Program-made: the position numbers and the translations under genes
Notes under the pieces: model-generated
What the model was told of the DNA's origin: nothing
Database searches by the model: none
The model's input: only the letters and a program-made list of their open reading frames with translations
Source of the DNA: Callorhinus ursinus
Lineage: Eukaryota > Chordata > Mammalia > Carnivora > Otariidae
Reading direction: 5' to 3'
Assembly: GCF_003265705.1 (NCBI RefSeq)
Contig: NW_020312785.1
Location: 21,862,028 to 21,926,027 of the forward strand
DNA: 64,000 nucleotides
Part shown: positions 34,877-46,925 of the stretch, in pieces
How positions within the stretch are numbered: the stretch's first letter is position 1
Layout of the letters: every line of letters begins with the position of its first letter

Positions 34877-35918
34877 TGAGATTGACAAATGTCCATCCTG
34901 GACGCCAGGGTCTAGGACTTCAGAACTGGCTCCTATAGTCCGTTTTAGTCTAGAGATCCATCTTAGTTTGGTCCTGAATCTTTGATTTGCCTGTTCTATC
35001 TGTATTTAGATAGATAGAACAAACTTTCAAGGGCAGACAAAATCTTATATCTCCAGAACATTATCGCGGCTCAGTGTGAGTTTGTGGCTGAATTCCTATT
35101 TGCCTTTCAGCTGCCACCAACAATTATTTCTGAGCCATGTTTCTCTAGTCCAGGACTAACTGTGGTAGAGATATCCTTTATGCACCTTTAATCTTTTCTC
35201 CCAAGTGCATAGGTCTTTGAGAGTTTCAAAACATTGCCTCTGTAAGTAGTGAAAAATAATTTTTTAGAAATCATGCAAATTACCTCTAAAGTTTAGTTTA
35301 GTTGTGTTTTGTAACCTAAGTATCACTGGAAGAACAACTAAGTTTCAGAATTTCGCTTAAACTCTGGTTATCCTAGACATACTTAGTGAGGAAATGAGTG
35401 AGACAAAAGGAGAGGGAATGTACCGAGGATATCAATGTTGTACCCCAGCTGCTGGGTAGGAAGACAGCTGAGGACAGAGCCATGTTTTCCTCTTTGCTCT
35501 TTAGTTCCTCAACTACAGGTCCTGTACACCAGAAATGAGAGGAATTATAATTAGGATAAAGTGAGGGAATGAGATGAGAAAGGGCAAGGCAGCCATATAC
35601 TGAGGGCACACAAGAGAGATGGAGTAGAAAAATTCCAGGTAAAACTAGTATAAAGTCGGGGAGGCTTTCATGATGTGACACTTGAAATTATAATATGCAT
35701 TTTAACGTTTACATTTTCAAGTACAGATTATCTTGAGGATAATAGGATTGATTCCCACTAGTCCAAATAATAACATCTTACCCTAATCTCAAAGCACAGA
35801 AGGACCATAACCAACTAGAAGAGCTAAGACCTAAACCCTTTTTTCCAAATTCCCACCTCAGTGCCTCTTCACTGTCTTGGTCCTTGCTAGAGAATGCTTA
35901 ATTAAAAAAACATATCTG
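34877..35918. other. unique sequence, nothing recognised
   Basis: A 10-bp inverted repeat (TGTTCTATCT/AGATAGAACA) lies near 35001-35031. The 102-codon minus frame at 35373-35681 has no recognised domain. Confidence 0.4.
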
Positions 35919-36130
35919 TTGGTTGCCTGGGTGGCTCAGTCAGTTAAGCATCTGCCTTTGGATCAGGTCATGATCCCAGGGTCCTGGGACTGAGTCCTGC
36001 ATCAGGCTCCCTGCTCAGCGGGGAGTCTGCTTCTCCCTCTCCCTCTGCCTGCCACTTGGGCTCTCTCGCTCTCTGTCAAAATTTAAAAAATAAATAAATA
36101 AAAATAAATAAATAAATAAAAATAAAAATA
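35919..36130 (+). mobile_element. SINEC with an extended AAATA tail
   Basis: 'GGTTGCCTGGGTGGCTCAGT', 'gatcccagggtcctgggact', 'cagcggggagtctgcttctc', then about 60 bp of AAAT/AAATA repeats. Flanks AAAAAAACATATCT and AAAAATATAAATCT may be diverged target duplications. Confidence 0.93.
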
Positions 36131-36829
36131 TAAATCTAGAACCCACATCTCCCAAATTTAGATCCTGGAGTTAACTGCATTTTTCATCTTTTAATAACTT
36201 TGTTTCAGTCATCAAGTCATAGTTTGAAACAAGTATAAAGGAAGATTGATAGCTATCAATAAAACGAGCAATTTTGTTTTCTTCTCAGTGGCTTATGTTT
36301 GTTATATCTGTCAGGCAGAAAATGAACTGCTTCTCCTAAATTCAAAGTATGTGATGACATTAGGTGAGATTTTTAAAACATGTATGGTGGTGGCCTGTTC
36401 ATTATTGTAGTTCACAGATAATTATAAAGAGCTGTCATGAGATCCACCAGCATTTCTCATGTTCAAAAATTAACTCATTTTTGCCTTGAATTTTCTCTTA
36501 TGGGAAAGCAAAACCTTATTACTGGAAATAAACATTTTCCTTCAATAATATATTAGCATAAAATTATGTAATTCAATTTAAATATTTCTGTATGTTTTAT
36601 AACTGTGTAAAATAGATTAGATTGCCTATATAGAATCCAGTGCAGTATGTGTAGGCTTGGGGGATATATTTCATGAAAAATACTGTTAAGGCAATGGAGA
36701 TTTCGAAAGATCTTCTTGATTCATTAGGTTATTTAGCTGCATAGACACATAAGATGCAGCTGATAATTCACTGAGTTCATCTGATAATAAAAATGATTAT
36801 TATGTGAAAAGAACCTGGAATGCAGTAGT
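36131..36829. other. unique AT-rich sequence, nothing recognised
   Basis: No repeat or gene identified. Confidence 0.4.
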
Positions 36830-37030
36830 ATATAATTACTAATTTATTCGATCCTCACCATCACTCTCTGTGATATGTACTGTCATTATTACCCAGTATA
36901 TAGTTGATAAAACATGACACAGAGATGTTAAGTAAGTAATTTGGGGCACAGACAGTAAATGTCCTTGTTGGAATTAAAACTTAGGCAGTTTGAGTGCTAG
37001 AATGTTTTCTTAACCTTGTTGCTACACAAA
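36830..37030 (-). mobile_element. MIR, antisense
   Basis: 'aatttattcgatcctcacca', 'tactgtcattattacccagt', 'gttgataaaacatgacacag' and 'atgttaagtaagtaatttgg' follow the reversed MIR consensus. Confidence 0.75.
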
Positions 37031-37489
37031 CTCTAGTGATATAATTATTTAAATGTTCATCCCTTCCCCCCCCCACTGTGCTATAGATTTGACTGTATCC
37101 TCTTTCATCTCTGTATTGATATGTCCCAATTTGACTACAAGTGTATTAAATGACTCATTTTGAATTTGTGAGTCTATTCGGTTAAGATCCCATTAGACTG
37201 CAGAGTAATTTAGTTTTTATGAAAAATGTTAGTATTTAAGTTAATTTTATGCCTTTCCTACATGAAGATGATAGAGTTTCCCTCAGTAAAGCAAACTTTT
37301 AGATTCTTAGTGTATAATGAAGTTGAATTCTGTATTTTTTACTTCTCGTGTCTTTTGCCCTTCCTCCCCATATCTTTCTCTCTTCTCTTGTAGCCAATAG
37401 CAGATATATTTAATCAACTTGAGGGTAACAGATGCAGTTTTTCACCATGAATAAACCATGGGACAAAATAAGAATTCTTGACTTCTCAA
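37031..37489. other. unique AT-rich sequence, nothing recognised
   Basis: Only a short C-run (37066-37074) stands out. Confidence 0.4.
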
Positions 37490-37660
37490 AGATTCATTTA
37501 ATCATTTGATAATATTTATTGAGTGCTTACTATGGGGTAGGGAGTCTATTAGATACTGAAGCCAGAGAGAGGAACAAAAATTTACATAATTCCTACCATA
37601 ATGGAGCAGTCTAATGGGAACACAGTCCTTAATTAAATAGCTAAATATAACGATCCTCAC
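37490..37660 (-). mobile_element. L2 3' end fragment, antisense
   Basis: 'gataatatttattgagtgct', 'tactatggggtagggagtct' and 'aattcctaccataatggagc' follow the reversed L2 3' end. Confidence 0.7.
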
Positions 37661-37674
37661 AGATATTGGTACAT

Positions 37675-37882
37675 GCCCCTCTGTTTTTGTTTTTGTTTTT
37701 TGAAGATTTATATATTTATTTGAGAGAATGAGGGGAGGGAGGGACCGAGGGAGAGGGAGCAGACTCTCTGCTGAGCACAGAGCCAGATGCAGGGCTCCAT
37801 CCCAGGACCCTGAGACCAAGACCTGAACAGAAGAGTCAGCTGCTTAACCAACTGAGCCACTCAGGCGCCCCGCCCCTCTGTT
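37675..37882 (-). mobile_element. SINEC, antisense, with 11-bp TSD
   Basis: The SINE occupies 37686-37871. Identical duplications GCCCCTCTGTT lie at 37675-37685 and 37872-37882. The body is diverged ('ccctgagaccaagacctgaa'), so the perfect duplication is notable. Confidence 0.93.
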
Positions 37883-38769
37883 CTAATACCGTATTCCAAA
37901 TAAGTCAAAGCCATGGATAAATAGTCAACCCTAAACATGTTTTTAAAGTTTCTTTGTAACATTGATTCCTTTCTGTGCTTTGGACCAATCTTGGTGTGGG
38001 GGGGAAAGAATTAGTATTGAAAATTTAATATGTGGCTCCAACTGGGTAGCCCAAACATTCTGGTACTGTTCCAACTTTAATTCTTGACTAAAATGATAAA
38101 ATGCAGTTCACCTACAAAGCAGCATTCCTAGCATAGACCCAGATATAGCAGTCATTGACACTGAAACATTTGGTAGAAAAAACGAGGTGATTGGTTTGAG
38201 TAAATGTCAGAGTAGAGCGATTCTCAAACCACAGCCTTGCCAAGTTTGTCAACATGACCTCCAGTCTTTTTTCTCGCGGCACTTACTCTCAAAACTGTGC
38301 ATTAAGCAATTTACTTAAGTAAGCCTTTTATGAGCAGCTGCTACTCAAGAGGCACAGAGAATTCAAGCAGAGGTGAAAGGTTAATTTTGGGGGGGGAGAT
38401 AAATCACAAATACAAGTGAAAGATACACTTAAAAAGTGTCTCCTTAGAAGAGTTAATTATTTTACTCTTCATGTCATATATACTTGTTTTTGAGGAACCT
38501 GTATACTAGGGAAGTTGATGGGAATTATACCTCCAAAGTATTCAATGTTCAAATAAAGGACTTGGTACATAATATCCAAATAATTATTTTATTCCTTCAG
38601 TATGATAAAACTAAAATAACACACATTCTTACTAATTTTTAGCATTCTTTCTGATTTATTTTTTGAATTTGGGACAATAATGAGCCACTTTGATCCCAAA
38701 ACTTTTAAGATATTCACCCTGAATAGCCATATGTAAACAGACAGAAATGAATCCAAGATTTGTATCCAT
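37883..38769. other. unique AT-rich sequence, nothing recognised
   Basis: No repeat or gene identified beyond short G-runs near 38388-38396. Confidence 0.4.
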
Positions 38770-38770
38770 T

Positions 38771-38886
38771 CACACACACCCCCACACATACACACACACA
38801 CGCACATGCACACGCACACACACGCACATGCACACGCACACACACACACATGCACACGCACACACACGCACATGCACATGCACACA
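38771..38886. repeat. compound CA repeat with CGCACATG units
   Basis: About 116 bp of alternating CA with regularly placed CG and TG steps; the unit CACGCACATGCACACGCA recurs. The overlapping frames on both strands here (His/Thr-rich on plus, Cys/Val-rich on minus) are translations of the repeat. Confidence 0.95.
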
Positions 38887-39224
38887 AAGTGACAATAATA
38901 TACTGGGACAGGGCAAAGGAGGGTATAAAGATCAATAGAATCTGACCTCAGCTAAATTTGCTCTAATCGCAACATCCTTCTCCATTCAGTAATTATTAGT
39001 AGTTTTTTTTTAATTGACGTTTTTATCCAGCATCTCTTGGAACCCTTTTAATACTTAGGTCTTATTATTCAAAATTAAAGTCTCATAATCCTAGATTATT
39101 ACACTCAAAATTTAAGGCAGATTTTACCTCAGGTAAAACTGTCAGTTGGTCTTTCCAAAAGACTAAAATTTCTAAAAGGGAAATATATTTTCCTCTCATT
39201 GTCATACAATTTACTGGGGGGGCA
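38887..39224. other. unique AT-rich sequence, nothing recognised
   Basis: No repeat or gene identified. Confidence 0.4.
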
Positions 39225-39400
39225 GAATGATGGATGAAAAGGAGTTGAGGTCAGAAAATAGGGTCCCAGATTTCCCTCTCAAGAGCTATTTAAACTACAA
39301 CAAGTTTCTTAACTTCTCTGAGTTTCACTTCTCCCCACTATTTTTGGGATGACCTAAAATCAGCATGGAATCATGTTGATTAAGCAATACTGCAAAACTA
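39225..39400 (+). mobile_element. MIR fragment
   Basis: 'aaatagggtcccagatttcc', 'caagtttcttaacttctctg' and 'agtttcacttctccccacta' match the central MIR order. Confidence 0.65.
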
Positions 39401-40431
39401 ACACATAACTATTGCTTTTACCCTTAGTAAAAATCTACTAAGTTTAGGTCAAAATGGTTATAAATTTTCCTGCTCTTCCATACTAACTGTTCTCAGAGAA
39501 GCATTACTTCTGTACTCTCCTCAAGGTGTCATAATCATCTGGTTGGGACATCGTTCTCAAAAGTCTACAGCACTTATTAACTCTTTAGCTACTACAAAAC
39601 CCACTGAATGTAAACACACTAATACATCCTCAACAGCTATAGATGAGACATGAGACTTGAACTTTGATAAGCACGAGTCTATTTGTTATTTTTTTCTTTA
39701 TATATATGAAATGATGAGAAAGCAGGTAAAATTTGGTTTGAATGGGCTCTGAAGAAAGGTTTTAGAAATCACACACATTTTGACCATGGAAATAATGTTT
39801 ACAGTCAATGAATATATGCCTGAAAGCACTAATCATGAATGTACTTTTCACATTATTTCCTTAGGAGAAGGGGCAAGTGTCATGTAACTATTTGAAAAAG
39901 AGTTTTGGGGCAGACAAGTTCTTTTTTTCATTACTTCCCAATGATTTTAAGTAGTCTACTTAAATACTCTTCACAAGATTGTCTCCTAAGTGATCTACAT
40001 GGTTTTAATAGTGTATGTGTTGGTGGGCATTTGGAAAGGTTCTAAAATGTGCCATCTGTACTTCTGAGATAAACAAGTTTGAGATAATTTAGCATCTAAG
40101 CAGGAACTTACTTTAAGAAATGAAAAAAGTGCCATGCTTGCTGGAGATTTCATTTTTAAGATCAAAAACAGTGTGGCACACAACAAGGGCCTTTCTGAGG
40201 AAATGAAAATGATTGTCAACAAGTGGTAAAATAACTTGTTTCTAACACAAGTCTTATTGATCTGATATTACCTTTCTTTATATCTTATAAGGTTGTATTT
40301 GAGTCTCTGTGAAATTCATTGCCACTTTATATTTCCAAGAAGAACTGGAAACCCTTTCCTGAATACATCTTTTACTCCCTGAAAATCATGGGGGAAACAT
40401 GGCAATGGATTTCAATTTAAACCCAACATTG
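39401..40431. other. unique AT-rich sequence, nothing recognised
   Basis: About 1 kb without a recognised element. The minus frame at 39995-40222 has no known domain. Confidence 0.4.
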
Positions 40432-40622
40432 TGGAGCAACTGGGTGGCTCAGTCAGTTAAGGGTCTGCCTTCAGCTCAGGTCATGGTCTCAGAGTCCTGG
40501 GATTGAGCCCTGCATCAGGCTCACTGATCAGTGGGGAGCCTGCTCCTCCCTCTTTTCTCCAGCTCATGCTTTCTTCGCTATCTCTGTCTCTCTCTCAAAT
40601 AAATAAATAAAATCTTAAAAAA
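40432..40622 (+). mobile_element. SINEC
   Basis: 'GAGCAACTGGGTGGCTCAGT', 'ggtctcagagtcctgggatt', 'tcagtggggagcctgctcct', tail AAATAAATAAATAAAATCTT. It lies only about 50 bp upstream of a second SINE in the same orientation. Confidence 0.95.
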
Positions 40623-40658
40623 ATGAAAAGAAATTAGAATTGTATCATTTCAAGGATT

Positions 40659-40881
40659 AAGAAATGGGCTGGGGGATACCTGGGTGGCTCAGTCGGTTAA
40701 GCATATGCTTTTGGCTCAAGTCATGATCCCGGGGTTCTGGGATCGAACCCATATCGGGCTCCTTGCTCTCCAGAAAGCCTGCTTTTCCCTTTGCCTGCTG
40801 CTCTGCCTGCTTGTGCATGCTCTCTCTCTCTCTCCCTCTGATAAATAAATAAAATCTTAAAAAAAAAAAGAAATGGGTTGG
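40659..40881 (+). mobile_element. SINEC with 14-bp TSD, intact A and B boxes
   Basis: The SINE occupies 40673-40867. Target duplications AAGAAATGGGCTGG (40659-40672) and AAGAAATGGGTTGG (40868-40881) differ at one base. The pol III A box TGGCTCAGTCGG and a B-box-like GGGATCGAACCC are both present. Confidence 0.95.
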
Positions 40882-41344
40882 AATTGAGGCACACTTAACG
40901 ATGATCAAATGATGAAGAACAAAGTTACAAAGAATAGGGTAGGTGAGGAAAACTGTTGTTTTATGTAAGGATTACTTTTAAAATTCAGTTTGTGAAGTAA
41001 GACTTTAGTGTACCCAATTATGCAACTCACTGAAGTTTGTCAGCAGTGCCTGTAACTATGGATGTTCTGTAGCTAAAAATTGCAGTTATTCCAGATTCTT
41101 CAACTGTGTGCTATTACTGTTACCGAATTTGAATGTGTTTTTCATTCTCAAAATTCATCAGTGGATTATTTAACTAGAAAATTTTTGACCAACAACATAC
41201 ACAATACCTATATCAGATATTCTATAAGTTTTCTAAAAAGGCAGCAAAGAACCCCACACTCCTCTAATTAATCTCCAAGAGGAGTTTTCAGTCATAGCTA
41301 GAATTTTCAGATTATAAAACTAAAAGCCAATTCTGAAAGCACAG
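40882..41344. other. unique AT-rich sequence, nothing recognised
   Basis: No repeat or gene identified. Confidence 0.4.
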
Positions 41345-41510
41345 TGGCTAAAATATTAAGCACTAGACATAAGACCCAAGCTTCTAAAGCTAATTGAGTC
41401 ATGAATTGTGCAACCTGAGCAAATTATTTCTCTGTATATGTTTCATTTTCTGTGATGGTAAATAACTGGATTAGATGCTCCCCAAATCCCTTAAATTTCT
41501 AGAGAAGTCA
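41345..41510 (+). mobile_element. MIR fragment
   Basis: 'tgaattgtgcaacctgagca', 'aattatttctctgtatatgt' and 'tcattttctgtgatggtaaa' match the MIR core (tgtgaccttgggcaagt..cctcagttt..ctgtaaaat). Confidence 0.65.
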
Positions 41511-43914
41511 TGATACAGCAGCTCCTATCCCCAAGTCACACCTGAGAAGTTTTTAGTTCGAACAGTACAATAAGGCTTATATTCAGAAATAAGATATAAG
41601 TAGATAAGAAAATTCTATTTATTTCCTTTCTGAAGTAGTGATTCTTTCTCATGGTTTTTTGAAATTATAAGTATCGTGGGAACAACTCAACATAAATTGT
41701 CCAAGAATATCTATCAAGGAACATAAGTTGCTCAGAAGACTAAAATGCTGTTTAGTAGAGAAAATAATTTACAAACCTGTCCACTTTATCAGCACACAAT
41801 AATCAGTAGTCAATTAGCATCCTAGGTATTCTTATAATTTTTAATCGATAACATCTGTTTGCTCTGTTTTCCAATTACTCTTTCTCCAACTAAAGACCCA
41901 AATAAAACTTCAAAAAGATGGAGAAGTGAAAAAAATCCTATGAGAAACAACTTCAAAATTGTTTCATAAGGAGATAATTTATAGATAAAACTTCTGTTTG
42001 ACTGAACTAAAGTTAATTAGGTAGTATATAGTCCATCTTAGGCAATGAAGCTTTTTAAACAAAAAATATCTTTTTTTTTCCTGAATTGGAGGAAGGGGAC
42101 TATTATGATGAATTACTACTTTTGCTCTTTACTCTGAGATTTCTCAGTTGAAATAGAGAAATACAGTGATACAATCCAGAGCCAAGTCAGCTAAGATTAC
42201 ATTCTTTGTACCGAGGGAGTTTAAAAAAAATAGGCCCTAAATGTCCAAAGGGCACACAGATAACTTCTGAGTAACTGAAAGATAAACAGGAAAGAAATTT
42301 GATAGAAGACCTTGGTGGTGGTCCAGATCAGGTCTAATTACTGTTGCTCCTTGTAAAAAAATTTGAATTAATAGGGTGGGAGGAGAAGGGAAATGGCAAA
42401 GCATGATGAGCTTTCCGACTTTATAATCTGAAACCTTGACCCTCTTTCAAAATGGGCCTCCCCCCATGAAACTGCCTGAGTTGATGTTTGAATGAGTATT
42501 TTATGGGGTGGGAGAGGTCTTAATGAGACATCTCTCTGGTCATTTTACCTGTTTTCAAGATCATCATTATGGAGGGAGTCAGGCTCTCCCTACTTGTGAA
42601 AGAATGAAAGGCATTCTAAAGGCTTAACATTCAGTTACTCACAAGTGTCAATTTAAGTAAAAAATTGGTTGCGTCTATTATTTAGCATTAATTAGGGACA
42701 TGTATCTACCTGCATATTGTGTGGATATTTTATATATGAATATTTCTTTAAACATTATTTCTGTGTATTATAAGTACTACAATAAATCAAGAAATCTGTG
42801 ATTCAACATCTTAAGTCATTTTTTATTACAAAGATAGTTAAAAACTCTAATAAGCTTTTCTTTTAAAGACAGACTAAATCTGGTGAATAAATAAATCAAC
42901 GCACTGTGTGTGTTGAAGAGATTTTATTCAGCCCAGAAACACTGTGGCAGTTACTTCAATTCAACCACTTACTTGCTGGACCACTGCAGGGCCATTCCAA
43001 CCTCTTGCTGGTAAATAATGCCCCTTAAGATTAGTTAAGTGCAAAGCAGATTGAAATTCAATTGGGTTCCTGATATAATTTTGTGAATTAAAATAATAGC
43101 TTAAAAGTTAGAACGTTTACCAAAGCGTTTGGTGTTGGGAGTTTGTAACAATTACTCTTAAATATTTATACTCATGGGAAACACTAAAATCTACTCTCAA
43201 ATGCATGGAGTGTACCACATAGGTTAAACCCACCACATGCAACCTCAAGGTTATCAGCATTACACAGACATCCATGCTTACTGCCTCCTGAATTCACCAA
43301 CAAGAGTAAAATCCTTCCACACTGACCAACTATTTAGAATTAAAATGCAAAGATGTGATGGGACGTAATCTCATAATTTCCCTGCTTAAATATACATAAG
43401 AAAATGTAAAGGAGAAAGGAAAATTTAGGCTCTATTAGTGTATTAGTGTTCATTAGTACATCATCTTATTTTTTTTTAAATATCATCAATAGCTGTTACC
43501 TATAGTTACTATATCAAAGGTACTCACTTTGCTGAAGAGCCCCAAGAGAAATAATTCTTGGATCTTGGTGCCTAGAACATCTGTGTCACTTCTCAGTAGT
43601 TAGCATGTCTTTTACTTTTATTTTTTGGTCAATGTTACATCTTTCTCTTTGAGAGTTGCCAGGAGGTTGAACACAGTAACTGGGACAAATTTATACAATC
43701 TTGCAGTGCCTTTTGGTATGCATTACAATACATAAATTGGTATTACAGTGACTACATCAAGATCAATGACAAACTACGGAACTAATACTGCATATATTTT
43801 AGTAAGATTTCTCCATTTGGTTATAAAACAAGGTGCTAGGTGCACGTGTTGGAAGAAAGAAAGCAAAGGACAAGAATTTCAAAAGATGAAAAACAAGACA
43901 ACTGTGTTCTAAGA
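41511..43914. other. unique AT-rich sequence, nothing recognised
   Basis: About 2.4 kb with no element or gene placed. Confidence 0.4.
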
Positions 43915-44121
43915 AAAGAGGAAGGCACGGGGCGCCTGGGTGGCTCAGTTGGTTAAGCGACTAACTCTTTAAGATCAACTCAGGTCATGATCTCAGGGTC
44001 ACGAGATAGAGTCCCATGTGGGGCTCCGCTCTCTCCTTCTGCCCCTCCCCCAGCTTGCAGTCTCTCTCTCTCTCTCTCTCTCTCTGTCTCACTGAAAAAG
44101 AAAAAAAAAAAAAAGGAAGGC
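43915..44121 (+). mobile_element. SINEC, older subfamily, with TSD
   Basis: The SINE occupies 43928-44108. Near-identical duplications AAAGAGGAAGGCA (43915-43927) and AAAAAGGAAGGCA (44109-44121). The body variant (GGGTCACGAGATAGAGTCCC, then a pure TC run) resembles an older, cat-like SINEC type. Confidence 0.95.
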
Positions 44122-44379
44122 AGGAAAGCATCACATTCCCACTGGGAAGAATGTGCTCTTGTATCCATTGGGCTTTGCCATTGCTGAGGTGAAGTAATTA
44201 CAAACCGGAACAGAAACCTAGTCCCTCTAAACATCAATTACAAGTTCAGGGAAACCTTCTCTCCTCTCTCTCAATCTTTTTTTGCTACTCTTTTGAAACA
44301 TCTATTTGTAGTTTTATTAATATGATACTTTATTCTTTCACAATAATCATCACAGTTTGAAACTTTATTTTTACTTATT
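44122..44379. other. unique sequence, nothing recognised
   Basis: No repeat or gene identified. Confidence 0.4.
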
Positions 44380-44500
44380 TATTTATTGTTGGTCTCTCCC
44401 ACCAGAGTGTAGGTTGCATGACAGCAAGGATGATGCCTGTTTTATTTACCAGTTCATTCCCAGTGCTTAGCCATGTCTAGTAAGCTGTTTGAAATATACG
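44380..44500 (+). mobile_element. L2 3' end fragment
   Basis: 'tctcccaccagagtgtaggt', 'tgcatgacagcaaggatgat' and 'ccagtgcttagccatgtcta' match the L2 3' end. Confidence 0.75.
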
Positions 44501-44682
44501 TGATACACATGAATCACATGTCTTCTGTGTACTTGAGAAACCCATTATAAAATGTTAAGAACAAAACATAAAATGATTTTAGTCTTATCACTTAAGGACA
44601 GGGGCAGAAAGAATGAGGAGGATGACTTTATCAAGGCAGCTCTGTGACTTCCTGGTCCTTTATGCTTACAGGTTACTGTCTT

Positions 44683-45033
44683 ATTCAGTGTAGGCTGTTA
44701 CAACAAAAATACCATAGACTGGGGGCTTAAAGAACAAACATTTATTTCTCACAGTTGTGGAGGATGGAATTAAAATGCAAAGGTGCCATTAATTCTGTGT
44801 CTGGTGAGGATTCTCTTTCTGGTTTGCGGATGGTCATCTTCTCAGAATCTCACGACTTGGAGAGCAGAAGGGAAGCAAGCTTTCTCTTACCTCTTCATCT
44901 GAGGGTGTTAAGCCCATTAAGAGAACTCCACTCTCATCACCTAATTATCTCCCAATACCTCATAATGCCAACACATTGAGGGTTAGGATTTCAACATGAG
45001 TTTTGGGGTGACAGACACATTCAATCCATAACA
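44683..45033 (-). mobile_element. solo MLT1-type MaLR LTR, antisense
   Basis: It runs from 'ttattcagtgtaggctgtta' to 'gacacattcaatccataaca' with 'accatagactgggggcttaa', 'tttatttctcacagttgtgg', 'ttctgtgtctggtgaggatt', 'ctcatcacctaattatctcc' and 'gggttaggatttcaacatga' in order. About 350 bp with no internal region nearby. The 74-codon frame at 44755-44979 lies wholly inside it. Confidence 0.8.
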
Positions 45034-46318
45034 TGTATGGCATAGGTTTTAAAATGTAATAGTTGCTAACAGTCCTTTTGAATAAAGATGGGGTTATTTT
45101 ACCAAGCTCACATTTTACTTGACCTTCTGATGTGAATTACGCAGATACTTGCACTTGAATGAGACATGTTTTTGCAACAATCTTAACTTTGGTAAACAAA
45201 GTCTGATACAGCAAAATAAAATTGTTAGAAAATGGAAATAAAGGAGGCTTTGTAGACAGGCACATTTTTTTGTGTATTAAACACAATTTTTGCAAACCTG
45301 GTTATATTTAAAAATATATGTGAGGTAGGAAGTTGTCAGAGTGATTTTTATGTGGTCATTTGAAATTAAATAAAAAGAGCAAACAACCTAACACCATAAC
45401 ATTTTCATCTTTTTTTTCTTTTTCTTTCTTTCAGTAGGTTTGGGTAACATTCATCTCATATAGATACAATAAAAGAAAGAAAAAAATTTCTCCTTGTGAT
45501 GATAACTCTTAAGATTTACTCTTTTAACAATGTCCTATATATCATACAGCAGTGGTAGCTATGAATTTCTTTCCAAATGTTGTTCAAAAGGAAAATGAAA
45601 AAGAATAAACCAAAGGGATTCTTTGAGTTCACACAAGAATGTGAGAACAAAGGTTTTTGCCTCCCTCACTTATTATGAGCCACCATATACATTTTTTTCA
45701 ATTAACAAATTCTAACAAATACAGAAAGTACTAATCCATTTGAGGAACACAGAGATTCTGGCTTATTTTTTTTTAGTTAATTATAGGGTCATTCTGTCCC
45801 CAAAAGCACAAATTGACTAGAAAAGCAGATATGCCTTAGCTTGAAAGGGGGCCTTTAAATTTTAGTGGCTCTTAAAGACAGGCATTAATTATGATAACTG
45901 ATAAACCAAGGCTAGGATCCATGGACAGGGTGGTATCCATACCCAGAGGGAAGAACACTGCAGCTTGGCATCAGGCCCGTAATGTTTCTGCTACATTTTT
46001 ATGTTCTACGTATGGTAATCAAGAGTCCCATTAAAGTAAAGAATGAAGTCTGGTAGTCTGTTGCTTATTATGCACTGGGATCATTGCTATTTGCTTTTTC
46101 AGTAATGGTGGTTTCTTTTCTGTTGAGAATTATAGAATTTTCCAAGGAAATTCTTACCTTGAGAGGATTCAGAAATTGCAGTACCTTCAGGAAACACTTA
46201 ACATGGAAACAAAAAAAAATGAGATTTTTACTGAAAAGAAAAATGATTGATAAGTGTATGCTGAGAAAACCATGAAAATGTTAGGAAACCCAAGAAAACT
46301 ATTTGGTGGAATCAGCTT
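45034..46318. other. unique AT-rich sequence, nothing recognised
   Basis: No repeat or gene identified. The plus frame at 46084-46275 has no known domain. Confidence 0.4.
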
Positions 46319-46346
46319 TATGCAAATGAATATCAACATTTGCATA
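46319..46346. promoter_or_regulatory. paired inverted octamer (POU) motifs
   Basis: TATGCAAAT (46319-46327) and its exact reverse complement ATTTGCATA (46338-46346) are separated by 10 bp. ATGCAAAT is the consensus octamer of POU-domain factors. About 100 bp downstream are CAGGTG and CAGCTG E-boxes and a CATTCCA motif. Binding is inferred from motif only. Confidence 0.4.
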
Positions 46347-46779
46347 TTTCCTTTTCCTGCTTCATACATTAAGAGGCCCCAGGTGGTGCTGAAAGAAGAG
46401 TGCAGTTTGGGGATTCTGTAACAATTTGTGTCTTTTGCTCATTCCACCAGCTGTGTCAAATACGGCTGGATGGCTGGTGGGAACTTCTCACTGAGGTCAC
46501 AAAAAAAAGAGAGAGAGAAAAAAAAGAAAAAGTTCTTTTAAAAATCTGGCTCCTGACAGTCATGCAAGTAGATAATCTGGTGAGCTAGAAAACTATGGCT
46601 TATTATCTTAAATCCAGGATTTTTTTCTTATCTTGCTGGAAAATATGAGCAGGTATGAAGAAAGGTATGTAATCAAGGAGACCCAAAGCACTGGAAATGG
46701 AAAGAGAAAAATCACTGTAAGAAAATAGTACTAGGTTAATATTTCTAAACATGAAATGAACAGAAATGAAAATTTACCT

Positions 46780-46925
46780 CTTGCCTGTTTATTTTAATTA
46801 GGAAAATTGGGCATACAAGACTGATCATAATTGGTTGCATAACTTGTAGAGCTCAGTGCAAAATGAGAATGTAGAGTCCCTTGTTCAAAAAGCAGGAGGG
46901 AAAGTACACTTAAAGGTAGTAAGAT
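46780..46925 (+). repeat. unclassified old interspersed repeat, copy A
   Basis: It shares with copy B (47890-48020) the order 'tattttaattaggaaaattg', 'gcatacaagactgatcataa', 'acttgtagagctcagtgcaa', 'aatgagaatgtagagtccct', 'tgttcaaaaagcaggaggga'. I half recognise the motif 'gggcccagtgcaaaatgaaaatgtgggg' from a known mammalian repeat but cannot name the family. Confidence 0.6.

Noticed and set aside
35373..35681. 102-codon open frame with hydrophobic stretches
   Set aside because: Looks a little like a membrane protein, but has no known motif and no exon signals.
38589..38945. Overlapping His/Thr-rich and Cys/Val-rich frames
   Set aside because: They are six-frame translations of the CA/TG microsatellite.
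44755..44979. 74-codon plus frame
   Set aside because: Lies wholly inside a solo MLT1-type LTR.
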